NCBI GenBank assembly: GCA_023055505.1
Contig: JALIRH010000004.1
Span: forward strand, 15,681,368-15,745,367
Direction: 5' to 3'
Length of the DNA: 64,000 bases
Source: Callipepla californica brunnescens
Lineage: Eukaryota; Chordata; Aves; Galliformes; Odontophoridae
Shown here: positions 28,511 through 41,519 of the stretch, one piece after another
Layout of the letters: every line of letters starts with the position of its first letter
How positions within the stretch are numbered: position 1 is the stretch's first letter
Notes under the pieces: generated by a model
What the model was told of the DNA's origin: nothing
Database searches by the model: none
The model's input: only the letters and a program-made list of their open reading frames with translations
Program-made: the position numbers and the translations under genes

Positions 28511-29966
28511 GCATAAAAAGCATACCTAGAGTTCCCTGAAAAGATGAGATGTGATGAGACAAAGCCACTCTAGGAAAGCTTTCTTTACAGGTTTCTGAAG
28601 AGTCACTGCTTTTTAACACAGAACTCTGCTCCCCAGGAAACTCCACTACTCAGGTCTGTCAAACCTGCAGCCTGGCTAGCAAAGTGCAGCTGCCTAAAAA
28701 GTAAGTTTCACTCTCATGCTGAAAGAAGGGACAAGTGTTCCTACTTTAACCATGCTCTGTTCAAAAATGCAAAGACAACGTCCTAGACTGAGGAAAGCTC
28801 CTGTGAAAGAGTGAAGGATTTCAAAGGGACACACAGGAAGTGTAAGAAGGAATGGATGGCCAAAGCCTGCTCTCCACAGAGTACTGGAAGCCTCTGAAAA
28901 AACTTGGAAAGAACACTAAGCACATTTAGTAACATTTTTACTTGGATGTCTGTACAGGGAAAATCAACCTTTAAGTTCCTTACCTCCTTTGGATTTATCC
29001 TCTTCTTGATTACTGCATCTAAGTTGTTACTTCTGCTGAAAAGAAGATGAAAAGAGAGGTATATAAATGAAAGTACATGCTCAATTGAAGGTTCTCTTGA
29101 ATGTAAAGAAGGGACAGCTGAGGGCCATGGACTAGTTCAGTGCTCAGGAACAAAACCAAAGCTGTGCCATTAGCACCTAAATGAACATTCTTTATTCTGC
29201 TTCCATAACTGAAAGCAGAATCCAGCTTCAGACAGGGACGGACAAAATCTCTTCTGCTGTAAATGTGTGTTCCAGTTCTGGGCACAGCCAGCATCACTGG
29301 ATGGAGTCTGCACTGTGATTCCTGTTTGTGGGGCAAAAAACAAAATTAATCTTAAGTTTCTGAAGCATCAGTGTGTATACACTGTCTCTACAAAAGTCAT
29401 TGCTCTCCAGCTGAGGTCAGGTATTCTATAATTAATGTAAAAAATGTGAGCCAGCAGCCTGCTTTTTCGCCTTCTGTTCATCCTTTCTTCTACTCATCTA
29501 TGTAAAATAGAGTAGGAAATCCAGAATAAGAGGGTAATTCTAGAAACAGTGACAGAGCAAAGTCCTCAAGAAGAGGTTTGAAAGTACACACATAGAAAGG
29601 ATGCAAGTAATAAATGCTCCAGGGCAAATAATAAATGCCCTAAGGTTCTACCTCCAGCAAGGGAGGGAACATGGCCAGGATGCGCTGGATGCTGTAAAGA
29701 TGAGCCTGATTCACTCTTTATTGCCAGAGGAAATTTGCAGTCATGGCCACAGGGCTCCCCATCCAGCTGTCTCTGAGTACAGCTCTCACCCTCTCAGCAC
29801 GTGTGTGCTGCTTCACTGCCTTGTTGTCTCCACAGGAGGATTTCTGCAACATACAGGAGCAACCCGGAGTAGGGAGCTGCTGGAGAGAGCAGGGCAGAGA
29901 GGTTTGTATCTGACACTTTGAAACAATTCACCAGGTGTTAGCTTGACTTCAGGGAGACCACAAGCT

Positions 29967-30003
29967 TTATTTTTTTTCCTTTTCTTTTTCTTTTTTTTTT
30001 TTT
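29967..30003. repeat. T-rich low-complexity tract
   Basis: About 37 bases of T with a few C interruptions, followed by TTAATTAATTTATTTTATT. It could be the antisense tail of a degraded retroposon, but no body is recognisable. Confidence 0.7.
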
Positions 30004-32568
30004 AATTAATTTATTTTATTCCTCTCACTAAAGAGAGTGGAAATTCGCTGACTCGTTATAAGGATAAATTTGCCTTTTATGACCCAAAAATAAGCAGACA
30101 GCATTCTGGAATGATGCAAGGAAATACGCCTGAACTGAGAGCTGAGACCACATCTTCCGCTCTGGTACTTATAGGTTCTCTGAAAGTAACAGTTGGGTTT
30201 TACCAAGGGCCTGCAAAAGCCCTTTTAGGTAGCATGAGGCTTAAAAGATTAAGTTGTTGGTTAAAAGAAACACTGCTGAGAACAGACTGTGATTCTCCTG
30301 ATTCAGCAGTACTCACACAATGTGCCTGAAAGTGCTTATAAATTTCATCACTCAGCACCTATGTGGATGACAAATGGAGATAGACAGGCTGGTGACAGCA
30401 GAGGTGGAGGGTGCAGTATTTCCTTTCGTTTTTTGCTCCTTAGTGAAACAAATGGCAGCCAAATAACACGCCCCGAACTCCCCCTTCTCTGCAAGATAAC
30501 AACAGCTACAGGATGTACTTACTCCTTCGCTCAATGACTTGAAATGTAACTCAAGGGTGGGCTGGTATTTTTCACATGGAATGAGGCTAGAAAATATAAT
30601 TGGAAGGCTTGGTGACTGCTTGAGCGTGATCTCTCATTTCTGTGATTTCAGCTGAGAGCTAAGTGTGAAATTTTGCATACAAAATTATGTCATAGAAATA
30701 ATGCAATACAAGTGACTGTGGAGCTTTTAAAGAAGCAGAAGGCAATGAAAAAATAGTACTCACCTGTGGGAGTATTACAAGTAGTTCTCTTGATTAACTT
30801 GTATTACTGAACACTTTTTCCAGTGTGTTACTTTTGTACTGGTAAAACACAGCAAGATTCTTGGAATTCTAAAGTCCTCTAACCAGAGAATAAATACAGA
30901 ATATGCTGCCGCAGCATGAGCTCTCCATCCTTCACTATCATAGTTTTCTTATTTTCTTTGGTGCCAAGAAGCTGCAAAGCAACCTCTATACTTTCTTTGG
31001 GCTATGCAAAAAACCTCAGTGGGTTCTTTGGGTGCAGAGTGAGAAATACCAGGCTTGATCCTCCCTTTAGATTGCTTTTCTTTAATGCGCTGTTTTTAAC
31101 CCACGGTCCAGTTGTGCTGGCCTGTTGTCTGTATCCTCTTCATTCTCTGTGTCAAAAGCACTTGCTATAGGTGCCTAAAATACATCTCTTTTTCTTTTCT
31201 CCTACTCTTGATGGTTGTGTTTTTCCAGCTTCTTCCTCTGCATCTACGCATCTGTTATCATTGACCCTGTCACTATCTACATTTCATTCACTGCAAGCAC
31301 ATTCATCATATAGTTATGGCAATTGTGACTCTCCATATTCAACAGCTGTATCTCATCCCAGCAATGTCTGCATTCCACAATCTGCATCTAAGAAAACACA
31401 ACAGTAAAGGACAATAGTAAAAAAATTGTTGCTGTCTGTAATGGATCTCATTTTCTGTCCTTCATTGGGTTTTCTGCTCCTGAAGAAATTATTTTCTTTG
31501 CCTACTTGGAAGATAAAACTTTGCTATTTTTTATGGTGTTCTTTTGCTCAGCTCAGTAATGGTCTGTTGTTATTTCCCAGAAGGGAGCCCCAGGTGGGAC
31601 CTAGGCCTGAGACATCAGCTGTTTAAACAAGTGGAACGGCTGTCATTAATCTTTGCTTCTGGAGCTCATAACAGGAAAATGGAGCAAGCAGGGAATTGGT
31701 TCTCAATAAAAGAAGCGTCCTTCAGCCTTGCACAGTTTCATGTCCAGCCACTAATCAATATATATTGTTCCCATAGATCACAGCAGCAGCAGGTGAGAAA
31801 TTGCTTGGACTAGAGGCTTGTGTATAGTGGACATGCGAGGATTTCCCATGCACACTGCAGACAAATCAATCTTGTAGAATAAGACTCAGAAGAATTGTCA
31901 GGAAAAGGCAAGACATGATACCAAGGATATTTGGGAACAGATCCCTTGGGGGAAACATTAAAACAAGAAGAAAGCCTTGCTCTTCCCATAAGAGTTCACT
32001 AGTACTGCAAAAATCAATACAAATATGTTAGAAGATAAATCTTTGCAAAACTATTGGTAGCTCAGAGCTAACTGAAAAGCATCACATGGCTGCGCAGCAG
32101 GACCTCTTTGTATCGAAGTCTTTCTGGTTGGTACCTCCAACAGCTGCACCCTCAGGTCCACAAGGCATATCTCAAATGGTTCCTTGCTCTGACCAGTTCA
32201 CCCCTGCTCCTTACTCCTCTCTCCACCAACTCTCTCTTTTTTGCACCAAGGCTATACTCATCAGTAAAAAGTGATTCTACTTGCTCAGGACAGTTACTGA
32301 GTGCTGTGAGCTGAACCAGCTTTCTTTTTCCACTCATAAACTAAAGCAGGCGTTGAAAGTACAATTTACAACAACCTATGAAAGCAGCCCTGAGATCCAA
32401 AAGGCCCATAGTGCTTAGATATTGCAATGCAGTCTTCAGGATACTGCTCCCTGAGACCACAGAGCTGGATTCTGTGCTGCTGAAGCAGTTCTCATCATGC
32501 TCCTGGCCCTTCATTTAACAGAAACCAAGAGATTGTGTACTACATTTCCTATTAGAGACTTGGTCTGA

Positions 32569-32600
32569 AAATAATAATTATTATTATTATTTAAAAAAAA
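32569..32600. repeat. (ATT)n / (AAT)n microsatellite
   Basis: AATAATAATT is followed by ATT units and an A-run. The switch from AAT to ATT units makes it weakly self-complementary. Confidence 0.85.
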
Positions 32601-33463
32601 CCTGCATCACTTAATTGCATTGTATGGCTCTGTACGATGAATGAGATTCTATTTCATGGCCCATGGTCCATTCCTGGACAGTAGCACAAGTCATAGCTAG
32701 CATGCACTGAATTGAGCATCCCTGCAGGAAAAGTGTAATGGGCCTGATGGCTGTCTTTTCTGTAAAGAGAGGGCACCTTAAAGGGGGCCACAATGGAGAA
32801 GAGAGGTTTTAATGGCTAAAAATGTGCCCAGTGGGTAACATGGCCCCTGTGATTTTCTTCAGCTGTTGCACAGGAGAGGTTAAGGCAACAGGCATTTCAA
32901 TTCCCAGAAGGAAGAAAACATTTCTGGTTATATTACCAAGACAAATAGCACAGAGAAATCAGTTCTGAGAGACAAGAATTGGTCCTGAACGACTGACTGA
33001 GTAAATTTTCAGTACAATTCAATTCATATGCTCATTTGGTACTTTCTATTTTTTCCTCATAAGCAGGTGGTAGGCAGCACAGAGAGCAGCAAGTTCTTTT
33101 TCATGACTGATGATTTAGACTCTTCAATTAAAAGTGTGTTAGCAGGTTTCAGCATACATCTCTGTTGAGGAAGATGGAAGGAGGTGTGTGTGTAAGAAAA
33201 AAAGTTTTATTTTCTGTGTGCTTTAACACCTCCACTCCTGTTTTAATTCTGTCATTATTTGACAGGTGGTAAGGCACCACAGCATGCTGGGGGGCGAGGA
33301 CTAGGCCATTCTTGCTCCTCTGTTTTTGAATACTTTCTAGTAAGTACCGAAAGCAGGATCCCTGGACTGCTGGACTAATAAAGCAAGCCTGACCCCTGAA
33401 GTGGTTTTGAAGAAGACATTTCACCTCTTTTTGCTAAATGACGTGCAGTGAATAGTCAGATAT

Positions 33464-33572
33464 AGAATCATTGAATCATTATGGCTGGAGAAGATCACTA
33501 AGATCATCTAGTCCAACCACCAGCCTATCCCCACCATGTCCACTAACCATGTCCGGCAGCACCACATGTCAC
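33464..33572 (-). mobile_element. CR1 LINE 3' end, short fragment
   Basis: The reverse complement of a CR1 3' terminus. AGAATCATTGAATCATTATG is the degenerate terminal 8-bp repeat region. It is followed by GGCTGGAGAAGATCACTAAG and the diagnostic ATCATCTAGTCCAACC. Only about 110 bases remain. The sequence after it, with repeated CATGTC words, is unclear and may be the rest of the 3'UTR. Confidence 0.85.
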
Positions 33573-35396
33573 TTGTCATGTCACTCATTTCCACGTATCC
33601 TGTGACTTTAGCTCAGGTTTTTAATGAGATTCAGTACCTTTGATATTTAGATATTTCTACTGCCCTCTGAGGAATGAAATTTACATTGATTCGTTTAATA
33701 AATGGCCATTATATTATGGTCATGATTGCTGAGTGATTGTAAGCAAGTTTTTTTCTATTGTTTTCTCTAATTTATTTTTAAATTACTCTAAGGAGCATCT
33801 CATTGAATGGCTGATACTTTCACTGCCTAAACAGTCCTGCAATGAAAAATGCCTGTTGTCTACTGTCTGAGAGAAAAGCAGACTTTTATAACCACGTTGG
33901 TATCAGCTGTACTCTGAGCTGGGAATTCACTGACAGTTATTTGCCAGATACTGAAACAACATTGTAAATTGGCTTTGTTCCAGCTCTGCTTTGGAACGAG
34001 TGCATAAACAGTTCAAATCATTCAAACATACTGCATTCCAGAGAGCTAGTTTTGTTGGAAATTGGGGATACAGAGCCATGTTGATGCATCTGTATGGCTT
34101 CTGGACTACAGGTGTTATTTCAGTTAGCTGTCATGTCCTGTTAATTTAAGGGATGTTCCTACAGAACTGCCTCTCACTACCTAAATCTGAGTTACTCTCT
34201 GAAGGTTCCTCTCCTTTCCCTTGGTTATAGATATCTTGTTAAATATCAGCTCCTGTTAAAGGTACCTGGCTTACACACTTTGCTCTAGACAAAATGTAGC
34301 CAGTTGTGTGCAGCCCCTCCTGCATTAAAAGCCATGAAATGGGATCCAACCCTGATGAAGTCAATGAGATTAAAACTGCAGTTTTTTAGTGAGATCAGTA
34401 AAGCCTACATCAGGCTGGATCCACAGTTTGGTAAGCTGAAAATATTCCCATTTTAACAAACATTATCACTAGACCAGAAATGGCTTGGCCATCCAGTATT
34501 AACTTTAAATGTATTTAGACAGTCAATGTAGTGTGCAGTCCTTTGTACAGACTTCTGTGGTATCTGGGGTTGGAAGATATTTTAATCAACATTGGCTATT
34601 GTGGAGTACAAAGCACACTGTTGCATCATCTCCACCAACTCCTAGGCCCTTGAAGGTGATGGATTGCTTCTCTGTAAGGCTTCTTATGGCCACAGCCTGT
34701 GTTACAGGTTGATAAGCCTGGCCTTTCCCTCTTTTGCCATCTGCACTGGCTTAGATCTGAAATGCACATGCCCAGGCTTTCCTTGAGTTTCCCTTTATGG
34801 CAGCCACGATAAAACCTGAGACATGTATCAAGGATGTAGCATTAAATTACTTTGACAGAGCTAAGATTACTTGCCCAGAGTGTCAGTCAGAAAGAAGAAA
34901 AAAGATAGCATACGTACTCAGCAAGGCAGCTGAGGCTGGGGTCCAGAGAAGTGACATTAGAGGTGGAAATGCAGCAGCCTGGGCACAGAGCTTCATAGAA
35001 TAGGCAGACCTAGTAGCATCTGCAAATACTGTGCTCTGAATCCTGAAAGAGTCTGAGTCCCTGCCCTTTGAATATCTATGAATGTTGAAGATAAGCAAGA
35101 CATGAGCAGTGGTAATTAGCATCTCCCTATCTTTTGTATACTGTCACTGATTTCCCAGAACCGTGGTACGTGCACCCTAATACATTACTGTTTAACAATG
35201 ACTAAATCAACTCTTATCTGGATTTCCATATGTTTGGTATAAATATTCATGTATTTAGTTTCATAACACAGCTATAAGCTACATAAATTTATTATTCCCA
35301 TGTTGTGATTAAGGACCTTTCAGCCAAAAGACCATCATTTCTGTGTGTGGCTATAATGTACACTTTTTAAATGGAAATATGTCTTAAAGGAACACA
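33573..35396. other. Intergenic DNA, no gene seen
   Basis: Non-repetitive AT-rich sequence between two CR1 copies of the same orientation. No exon, RNA gene or recognisable repeat was found. Confidence 0.5.
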
Positions 35397-35795
35397 GAGT
35401 CATAAAATGGCTTGAGTTGGAAGGGACCTTAACGATCATCAAGTTCCAAGCTCCTGTTGCCACCTACTGGATCAGGCTGCCCCAGAGCCCCATCCAACCT
35501 GGCCCTGAACATCACTAGGGATGGGGGCATTGACAACTTTGCTGAGAAGCCTGTGCCACTGCTTCACCACCCTCATAGTAAATAATTTCTTCCTCATATC
35601 TAATCTAGATCTACCCTCTTATAGTTTAAAGCCATTGCCTCTTGTTCTATCACTACATGCCCATGTAAGAAGTCCCTCTCCAGCTTTTCTTTAGGTCCCC
35701 TCTAGTTACTGGAAGGGTGCAATGATGGGTCCCTGGAGCCTTCTCTCCACATGGCTGAACAACACCAGTTCCAACTCCTTCAGCATCACAAGTAG
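35397..35795 (-). mobile_element. CR1 LINE, 5'-truncated 3' end
   Basis: The reverse complement of a CR1 3' end of about 400 bases. GGCTTGAGTTGGAAGGGACC near 35409 is diagnostic, followed by GCCCCATCCAACCTGGCC, ATAATTTCTTCCTCATAT and TCTACCCTCTTATAGTTTAA. The order of blocks matches the 7005-7432 copy, but this one is more diverged and its ORF2 C-terminal frame is broken by stops. Confidence 0.93.
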
Positions 35796-37640
35796 CAAGT
35801 AAAAAAGTTTAGATTAAACTTTCAGGTTAAAGTTCTATCTGCATGAATTCATTAAATATTAAAAAGAAAAAAAAGAAAGGAGGCTGGGGCATATGTTTGG
35901 GTTTTAATACAACCTCACAAAATGGAGAGTGCTTTCTGCAGTTGCGGATAGATAAAGGGGTGGAACTAAAGGGTTATGAATGCTTTCTACCTATTTCTAA
36001 CACTGGAAATTCGGTTCATAGCATTGCCATTAGAAAAATTACTTATTAGATTTGTCATTAATTCTAGTTCTTTTTAATGCATTAGCACAGAGTCTGTAAG
36101 AGCAACGGGAACAGAAACGTTGGAAGCTACTTCTCACACATCAGTGAAATAATAAAACACTCTGAACTAAAAGAGGAATGTGAGCTTAAAAGAACAAATT
36201 GCATCTGGAAATTTTATTTATGTATCAAAACTAATTATTGTAAGTTCCACCTCAGTAGCACTTGAGGATTTCATTACAAGATCTAATTGGACTTATATGT
36301 ACTATGAAAGTTTTTTATCTTTTAATTGGTAGCAGAGATCAAAGCAAAGAGAACGAGAGACAAAGTTGGTATTTGTTCCAAAAACTCATCTTCTGGCTTC
36401 ATTTGCATTTACATGGTTCTCTGGAGCCGCTCACAGCACAGGCTTGTACTAGCATGCCAAGAGAGAATCTGCTACTGGTCCTCCAGTTCAGTGCTTCAGA
36501 AATTTGTCAGAGTCGTTCAGCCAGTCTGATCTTAATTACCAAAGGATGTTGCTTCAAGGCCTCCTCAAGCCTGCACGGAACATGTTTGGTAAAAAGACAA
36601 GTAACAGCTGTTGTGCTATTTTAATGCACTCTTCATGATGGAGGTGTCAGCCTATTTTCCCAAGGGTGAATGAGTCCTTGGAACATCTCATCTGAATTAG
36701 GTTTGTGGGTCTGGACCACAGCCCTTTTAACCCTCACCCGATCTTGCAGCATGAACGTTTTTTTTTTTATTCTACCTTAAATGTAGCCAAGCTGAAAACT
36801 CCTTCAGAACCCATGGATGCTGAGAAGGAGTACGACTAAATTCTGCCTGCACTGTCCAGTGCTGTTTTGTGCACCGATCTTTACTAATGCTGGCCCATCT
36901 AACACCAGAACCAGAAGCACTCTTGCTTGGATGATGGTGGCTGGATGTTAGTGTTACTGACATACCTTACAACAAGATAATCAGTGAGTAGAGCTGACCC
37001 TCATGGTAACATCTCCAAGACTTGAAGCAGTGAGGAAATGATAGGTCACCTTAGGGCCTCAGTGATGAGACCAGAGAGAAACCAAACATAGGTGATATCA
37101 AAGTATCTACTCACAAAATTCAAGCAGCATTCTTCATCTGAGCTCAAGTTAAATTGGCAAGAGTTCATCACTGAACCTTGCTGATATCTAACATCAAACT
37201 GCAAGTGGACACAGCAACAGAGAGGGAAAAAATTATAAAAGGGTCTTTTGAATGTTGAGCATTCATGCTGGCAGGTTGGGTGCCTAAATAAACAACAGCT
37301 GCCCAAGAGAATGAAGAGTTTGAGTTGTAAATATTACTCAAATGATCCTGATCTGGTTTGTTGTATTTTACCAAATAATAAGTCTATCCTTTCTTACTTT
37401 AAGCTTCTGTTTTATATGAAAACTCAAGGTTTACAAGGGAATTATTGACAGTTGAGGTTTCAGCTGAGAGGTATTTAGTTTTCCCAGTTTTCTGTGTGTT
37501 TGAGCCGGTTTTGTGCTACAAGTACAAGAAGCCTACACTGGTTCTGGCCACCTAGGCTGGAAGAAACATTGTATGTTAGAAGTGTAACACCTCCCTATTT
37601 GAAATCATGCACACTGTCAGTCTGCCTTCCTAGTCCTCCA

Positions 37641-37704
37641 GAAAAAGAAATAATAAAAAAAAAGAAATAATAATAATAACAACAATAACAATAACAGAAT
37701 AAAT
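37641..37704. repeat. Compound AAT/AAC-rich microsatellite
   Basis: A-rich sequence passing from AAAAAGAAATAAT through AAT units to AAC/AAT units. It is an interrupted compound simple repeat. Confidence 0.85.
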
Positions 37705-38818
37705 ATTTTCTGAATCTGCAAAGACAATAATGTTTCATTTACACCATCAGCAGAAGTAGAGAGGATGCAGGAGCAATATTTTCAGAAGCTGCTGACCTCT
37801 TTGCTGTCACCTTGCTCTTTCACCTGTGGTTCTTCATTTTGCTGTATCAAAAAAGGAGACCACAATACTAACACACTGATCCCCATAGGGCAGAAAGACT
37901 TAACTGGCATTGTTCAGTTGCTTTGGGAACCCTCAGAGAAAATGACTGAGGAAAGACAAAAGATGGTGCTGACCCAAATGATACCATCATTTTATCTCTA
38001 TGATCCTAGGATGTGACCTCCACTGAAAAGAAATCCTGCTACTCATTGTATGTGGACTACAGAAGTGTATTAAGTAGAATGTCCCTAAGGAAGCTGTTTC
38101 ATTTCTTTTCCTCCAGCTCATTCTAACTCTTACTCTCTCCTTGAAATGGCCCAATGGTTTCAATCCTTCCCTCTCTTTTCCAGATATTAATTTAAAAGCT
38201 CCAATTCATTTGTTATAATAAGATATCCAAGAAGTATAAAGCAATCTAATTTTCTGTATTCCACAGAGGCCAACAAAATAATCATTTTGGGGCTTTAACA
38301 TAATGAAAGAGTTTAAGAGTTACCTAGAGCCACGCCAAAGATTCACACATTTATGTAGGTTGTGGGTGCTTTACTACACCCTCATCATTACAAAAAAAAT
38401 ATTTCTTTGTGATCAGGAGTTCTGTGGTGATTGAAAGCATCAGGTGATGCTTAACAAAAGCAAAAGCAACCAACATCTCACACAAAGTATGTTCAGTTTT
38501 GTCTCTAAATTAATAGTTCCTCCCAGCTAAACAGCTGCAGAACTGGCTGTGGTCCGTGATACAGGTATATGCGCATTAGTTCCCAAATCATATGACAGTG
38601 CACTGTACAAAGACATATGAATGGATAGGTCAAAAAAGGTTGCTGCTCCCCTCTCATAGTCAGTCTGCCTCCCTGGGAAGTAAATACCATTCTTAACTGG
38701 CATTTTTCCTATCTGGGAAAAATGTATTTTTGAGATACAATTGTCCACACTCAACATTAAATAGTCCATATTAAGAAAAATGCCAGGAAAGCCTTACCTG
38801 CAGCTTGTACCTTACAAG

Positions 38819-38871
38819 ATAAAACAAAACAAAACAAAACAACAAACAAACAAACAAACAAACAAACAAAA
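38819..38871. repeat. Compound (AAAAC)n-(AAAC)n microsatellite
   Basis: About four AAAAC units are followed by about seven AAAC units, then ACCCAGCC. A separate A18 run follows at about 38899-38916. The pattern resembles an expanded A-rich retroposon tail, but no body is recognisable upstream. Confidence 0.9.
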
Positions 38872-39424
38872 CCCAGCCACAACACAAAACCACCAGGAAA
38901 AAAAAAAAAAAAAACACAGACTTCATTAGTTCCTTTACTCTCATAACTACATGTTTATTTACTGTGGTAAATCTCCTGTAAATAAGCTCTTCCTTGCATG
39001 AAAGTTCTCCTTATTCGTAATCCTCTGCCTGGAAAACCTTAATCCTCTGTTTGCACAGGGGTGACTACACTTGGAAGGGCTAAACCACTGAAAGAGGATA
39101 CTTCACAGACCAACAGCCCAAAAATATGTTTGGAGCTTTGGTGTACCAAGATATACATACAAGCTGATATCCCCCTGCCTGGGCATTCATTTTACATCTG
39201 TGCAAAATTAACATCAAGCTTCTCCATTCTAATTAGTTGAGTTTCAACACTCTTTATGAGTAAGTTTAAATGACAGCCTGAGCAGCAAGACAACAGAAAA
39301 TCAAACACTGTGATATGGATATGCCAGCTCAAAATGGATAAGGCAATAATAAAACAGATTAGCATTGTGGTTTTCTTGCCAGGAATCCTAACATAATTTA
39401 CATACTCTACAGGAATCACAGGAA

Positions 39425-39530
39425 AATAGATAGGGACATAGGATTGGCAGGGATTGCCTAAGTCATTGACTCCAGTCCCCTGCTATCACAGGCAACCATG
39501 TCATATAATCCCTCTCATAAATCCTTTGAC
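39425..39530 (-). mobile_element. Possible old CR1-group 3' fragment
   Basis: The sequence TTGGCAGGGATTGCCTAAGT, followed by CATTGACTCCAGTCCCCTGC and TATCACAGGCAACCATGTCA, resembles the reverse complement of an older, diverged CR1-group 3' end (the usual pattern is GGAAGGGACC, then TCATCTAGTCCAACCCCCTGC). The match is by eye and weak, so the boundaries are approximate. Confidence 0.45.
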
Positions 39531-40078
39531 TTGCCAATGAGATGGAGTGAACACAGGAGAGAACACCACAGCTGTTCAGTAGAGCACAGAAAAACCCACA
39601 GCCTGTTTATAATACAATATTCAGTTGAAGTCGTACAGGGTTTTAATAGGGATGAAGGAAAATGTTGGTTCAATTCATTTCTAACTCCAAAGTTTTCTAG
39701 CAGGTGTGAAAGGGCTGCACATAAGTGTCTGATGAAGGAAAGTCACAGTACTCCTTCACCTATGAAGGAAGTCTATGAGGAGTGAGATTTGTTTGCAGCA
39801 CCAGGATGGCTTATTCATGGATTTTGAATAATCAAGACTGGCCCAGTATTCCAATTTATGTATCACTTGAGCCATATTCAAGATTACATTTGAGTAGGTT
39901 GTCTGCTGCCTCCAGGAAAGCAAGTCCAGAATGAGGAACAGACCCAGTCCTTAGTTCCTATTTTATGCCTGATATCAGAGACATTCACCTGTGACATGTA
40001 GAGTGCTGAGAAAATCACTTCCCCAGAAACTTGGAAGTTTCTGTTCCATTTGTAAGTCGGGCATTTATTTTTGTCTTG

Positions 40079-40096
40079 TTTTTTTTTTTTTTTTTT
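40079..40096. repeat. Poly-T run (T18)
   Basis: Eighteen consecutive T, preceded by T-rich sequence. It is a simple homopolymer. Confidence 0.85.
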
Positions 40097-41488
40097 GCAA
40101 GCTACAAATAAATAACCCATTGCCAGCTGATTTGGCCACCAGAAGGGCCAAATTCAATGGCAAGAGAAAGGGATTAACTGGAATAGCTCACTCAGGAGGA
40201 TAAAACTAATGAGGAAACAGTCTGCATTGTTCATGTCCATCAACTGCACATTAAGCAGTTTAACTTTTTGCTGTTTCCCTGTCAGTGGCTGACAATTATA
40301 TCTATATCTTAATAGGACAAGCGTACGTCTTTCTTTCAGGGCTTTTCATGCTCCAGGATGTATTCTTAGCCAAAATATGAGCAGTAAATAATCAAGACCT
40401 TTGAACTAAGATAGTTCCCTGAGCAAAAGAGAGCTGCTATCTGTTTATTCCCTGCAACAGGCAGATAATGCCATTCTGAATGACTGAGGAAGAGATGCAT
40501 AGCTGTGGAGCATCTTCTCATCTATCTTGACAAGTCTGGACGGAGAAGTGGCTGCTTTTTTTGCAGTAGGTAAAGGCTAAAATTTCAGTGGTGTCCTGTT
40601 GTCATAAATTCAGTGTGGAAAAGAGGAAAAAGTAGGTAATGAGAAAAGTTTAGCTAGTCCACAAACATTGCCATTGAAATGCTCATGCTCAGATACCTTC
40701 ACTAGCAACAGGTTTGAACCATTTTAAAAAGATAAAGACAGAACTAAGGTTAATCCCCTCCAATTGAGCACTTTCAAACTGCTGTGAGATAACATGGTGG
40801 CTGTAACCATGTTCTAGAGTGAATACCAAACTTTTACTATATATTATGCTCTTTTTTCTTATATTGTGTGTATCATTATATTGCTATTGCAGATTTCCAT
40901 TATGAAAGGATATAATTTAAACTACAGAAACAGTTTATTGGGATTCTATAAAGGACACAGATTGAAAAGAGGCACTACATCAAGGAGAAAGCGTCTGTTT
41001 AGAAGATGACAAGATGAGGTAAAGAGAGAAAAATGGCCAATTCATAGACCAGAGGTATCATTCTTTCAGAGATGTTAACACAAATGTGTACATAATGAGC
41101 TTCTCTGGCCATTGAGCCTTGGAAAAGAGATGTGAGCAACAAAGAACAAATGTGAGAAGTAAATTAAGAATTAAAGGATTGTCAGAAAAAGATAATCAAA
41201 TGACTTGTAGTCTGTTTAACTGCTTTTATAGGGCATATGTGCAAGTGAAACATGATAGAACTTAATGAAAGAAGTAAGGAAGAAGACGTTTAGTGCTAAA
41301 TATATCCAGAGGGTTCCAGTAATGGCCTGACCTACCAGGAAAGCCCTCTTACACTTACCTTGTTCAAAACACAGAATGTTGATGCTTCTGGGTCTGTGTA
41401 TCAGTTATTTGTGGATATTTATACTCAGTTAACTAAACTTTCAGCAGCATTCCTAACTACTAATAAAAGTCAGATGTTAGTGGGTTTG

Positions 41489-41519
41489 TTTTTTTTTTGT
41501 TGGGTTTTTTTTTTTTTTT
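41489..41519. repeat. T-rich tract
   Basis: Two T-runs of about 10 and 15 bases separated by GTTGGG. It is low-complexity sequence. Confidence 0.8.

Larger units (their letters stand above)
7433..33463. other. Gene desert with no supportable gene
   Basis: Twenty-six kilobases of intergenic sequence. Open frames reach at most 167 codons (18492-18995, minus) and lack recognisable domains, Kozak context or splice-linked partners. I see only simple repeats (listed separately) and no convincing CR1 copy. Parts of it, such as 13010-13170 and 17090-17500, are AT-rich but not repetitive and could hold conserved non-coding elements. That cannot be judged without an alignment. Confidence 0.55.
35796..39424. 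other. Intergenic DNA, no gene seen
   Basis: No supportable exon. The largest open frame (36262-36624, plus, 120 codons) has no recognisable domain. Simple repeats at 37641 and 38819 are listed separately. Confidence 0.55.

Noticed and set aside
36262..36624. 120-codon plus-strand frame
   Set aside because: No domain and no conserved pattern. It is probably a chance frame.
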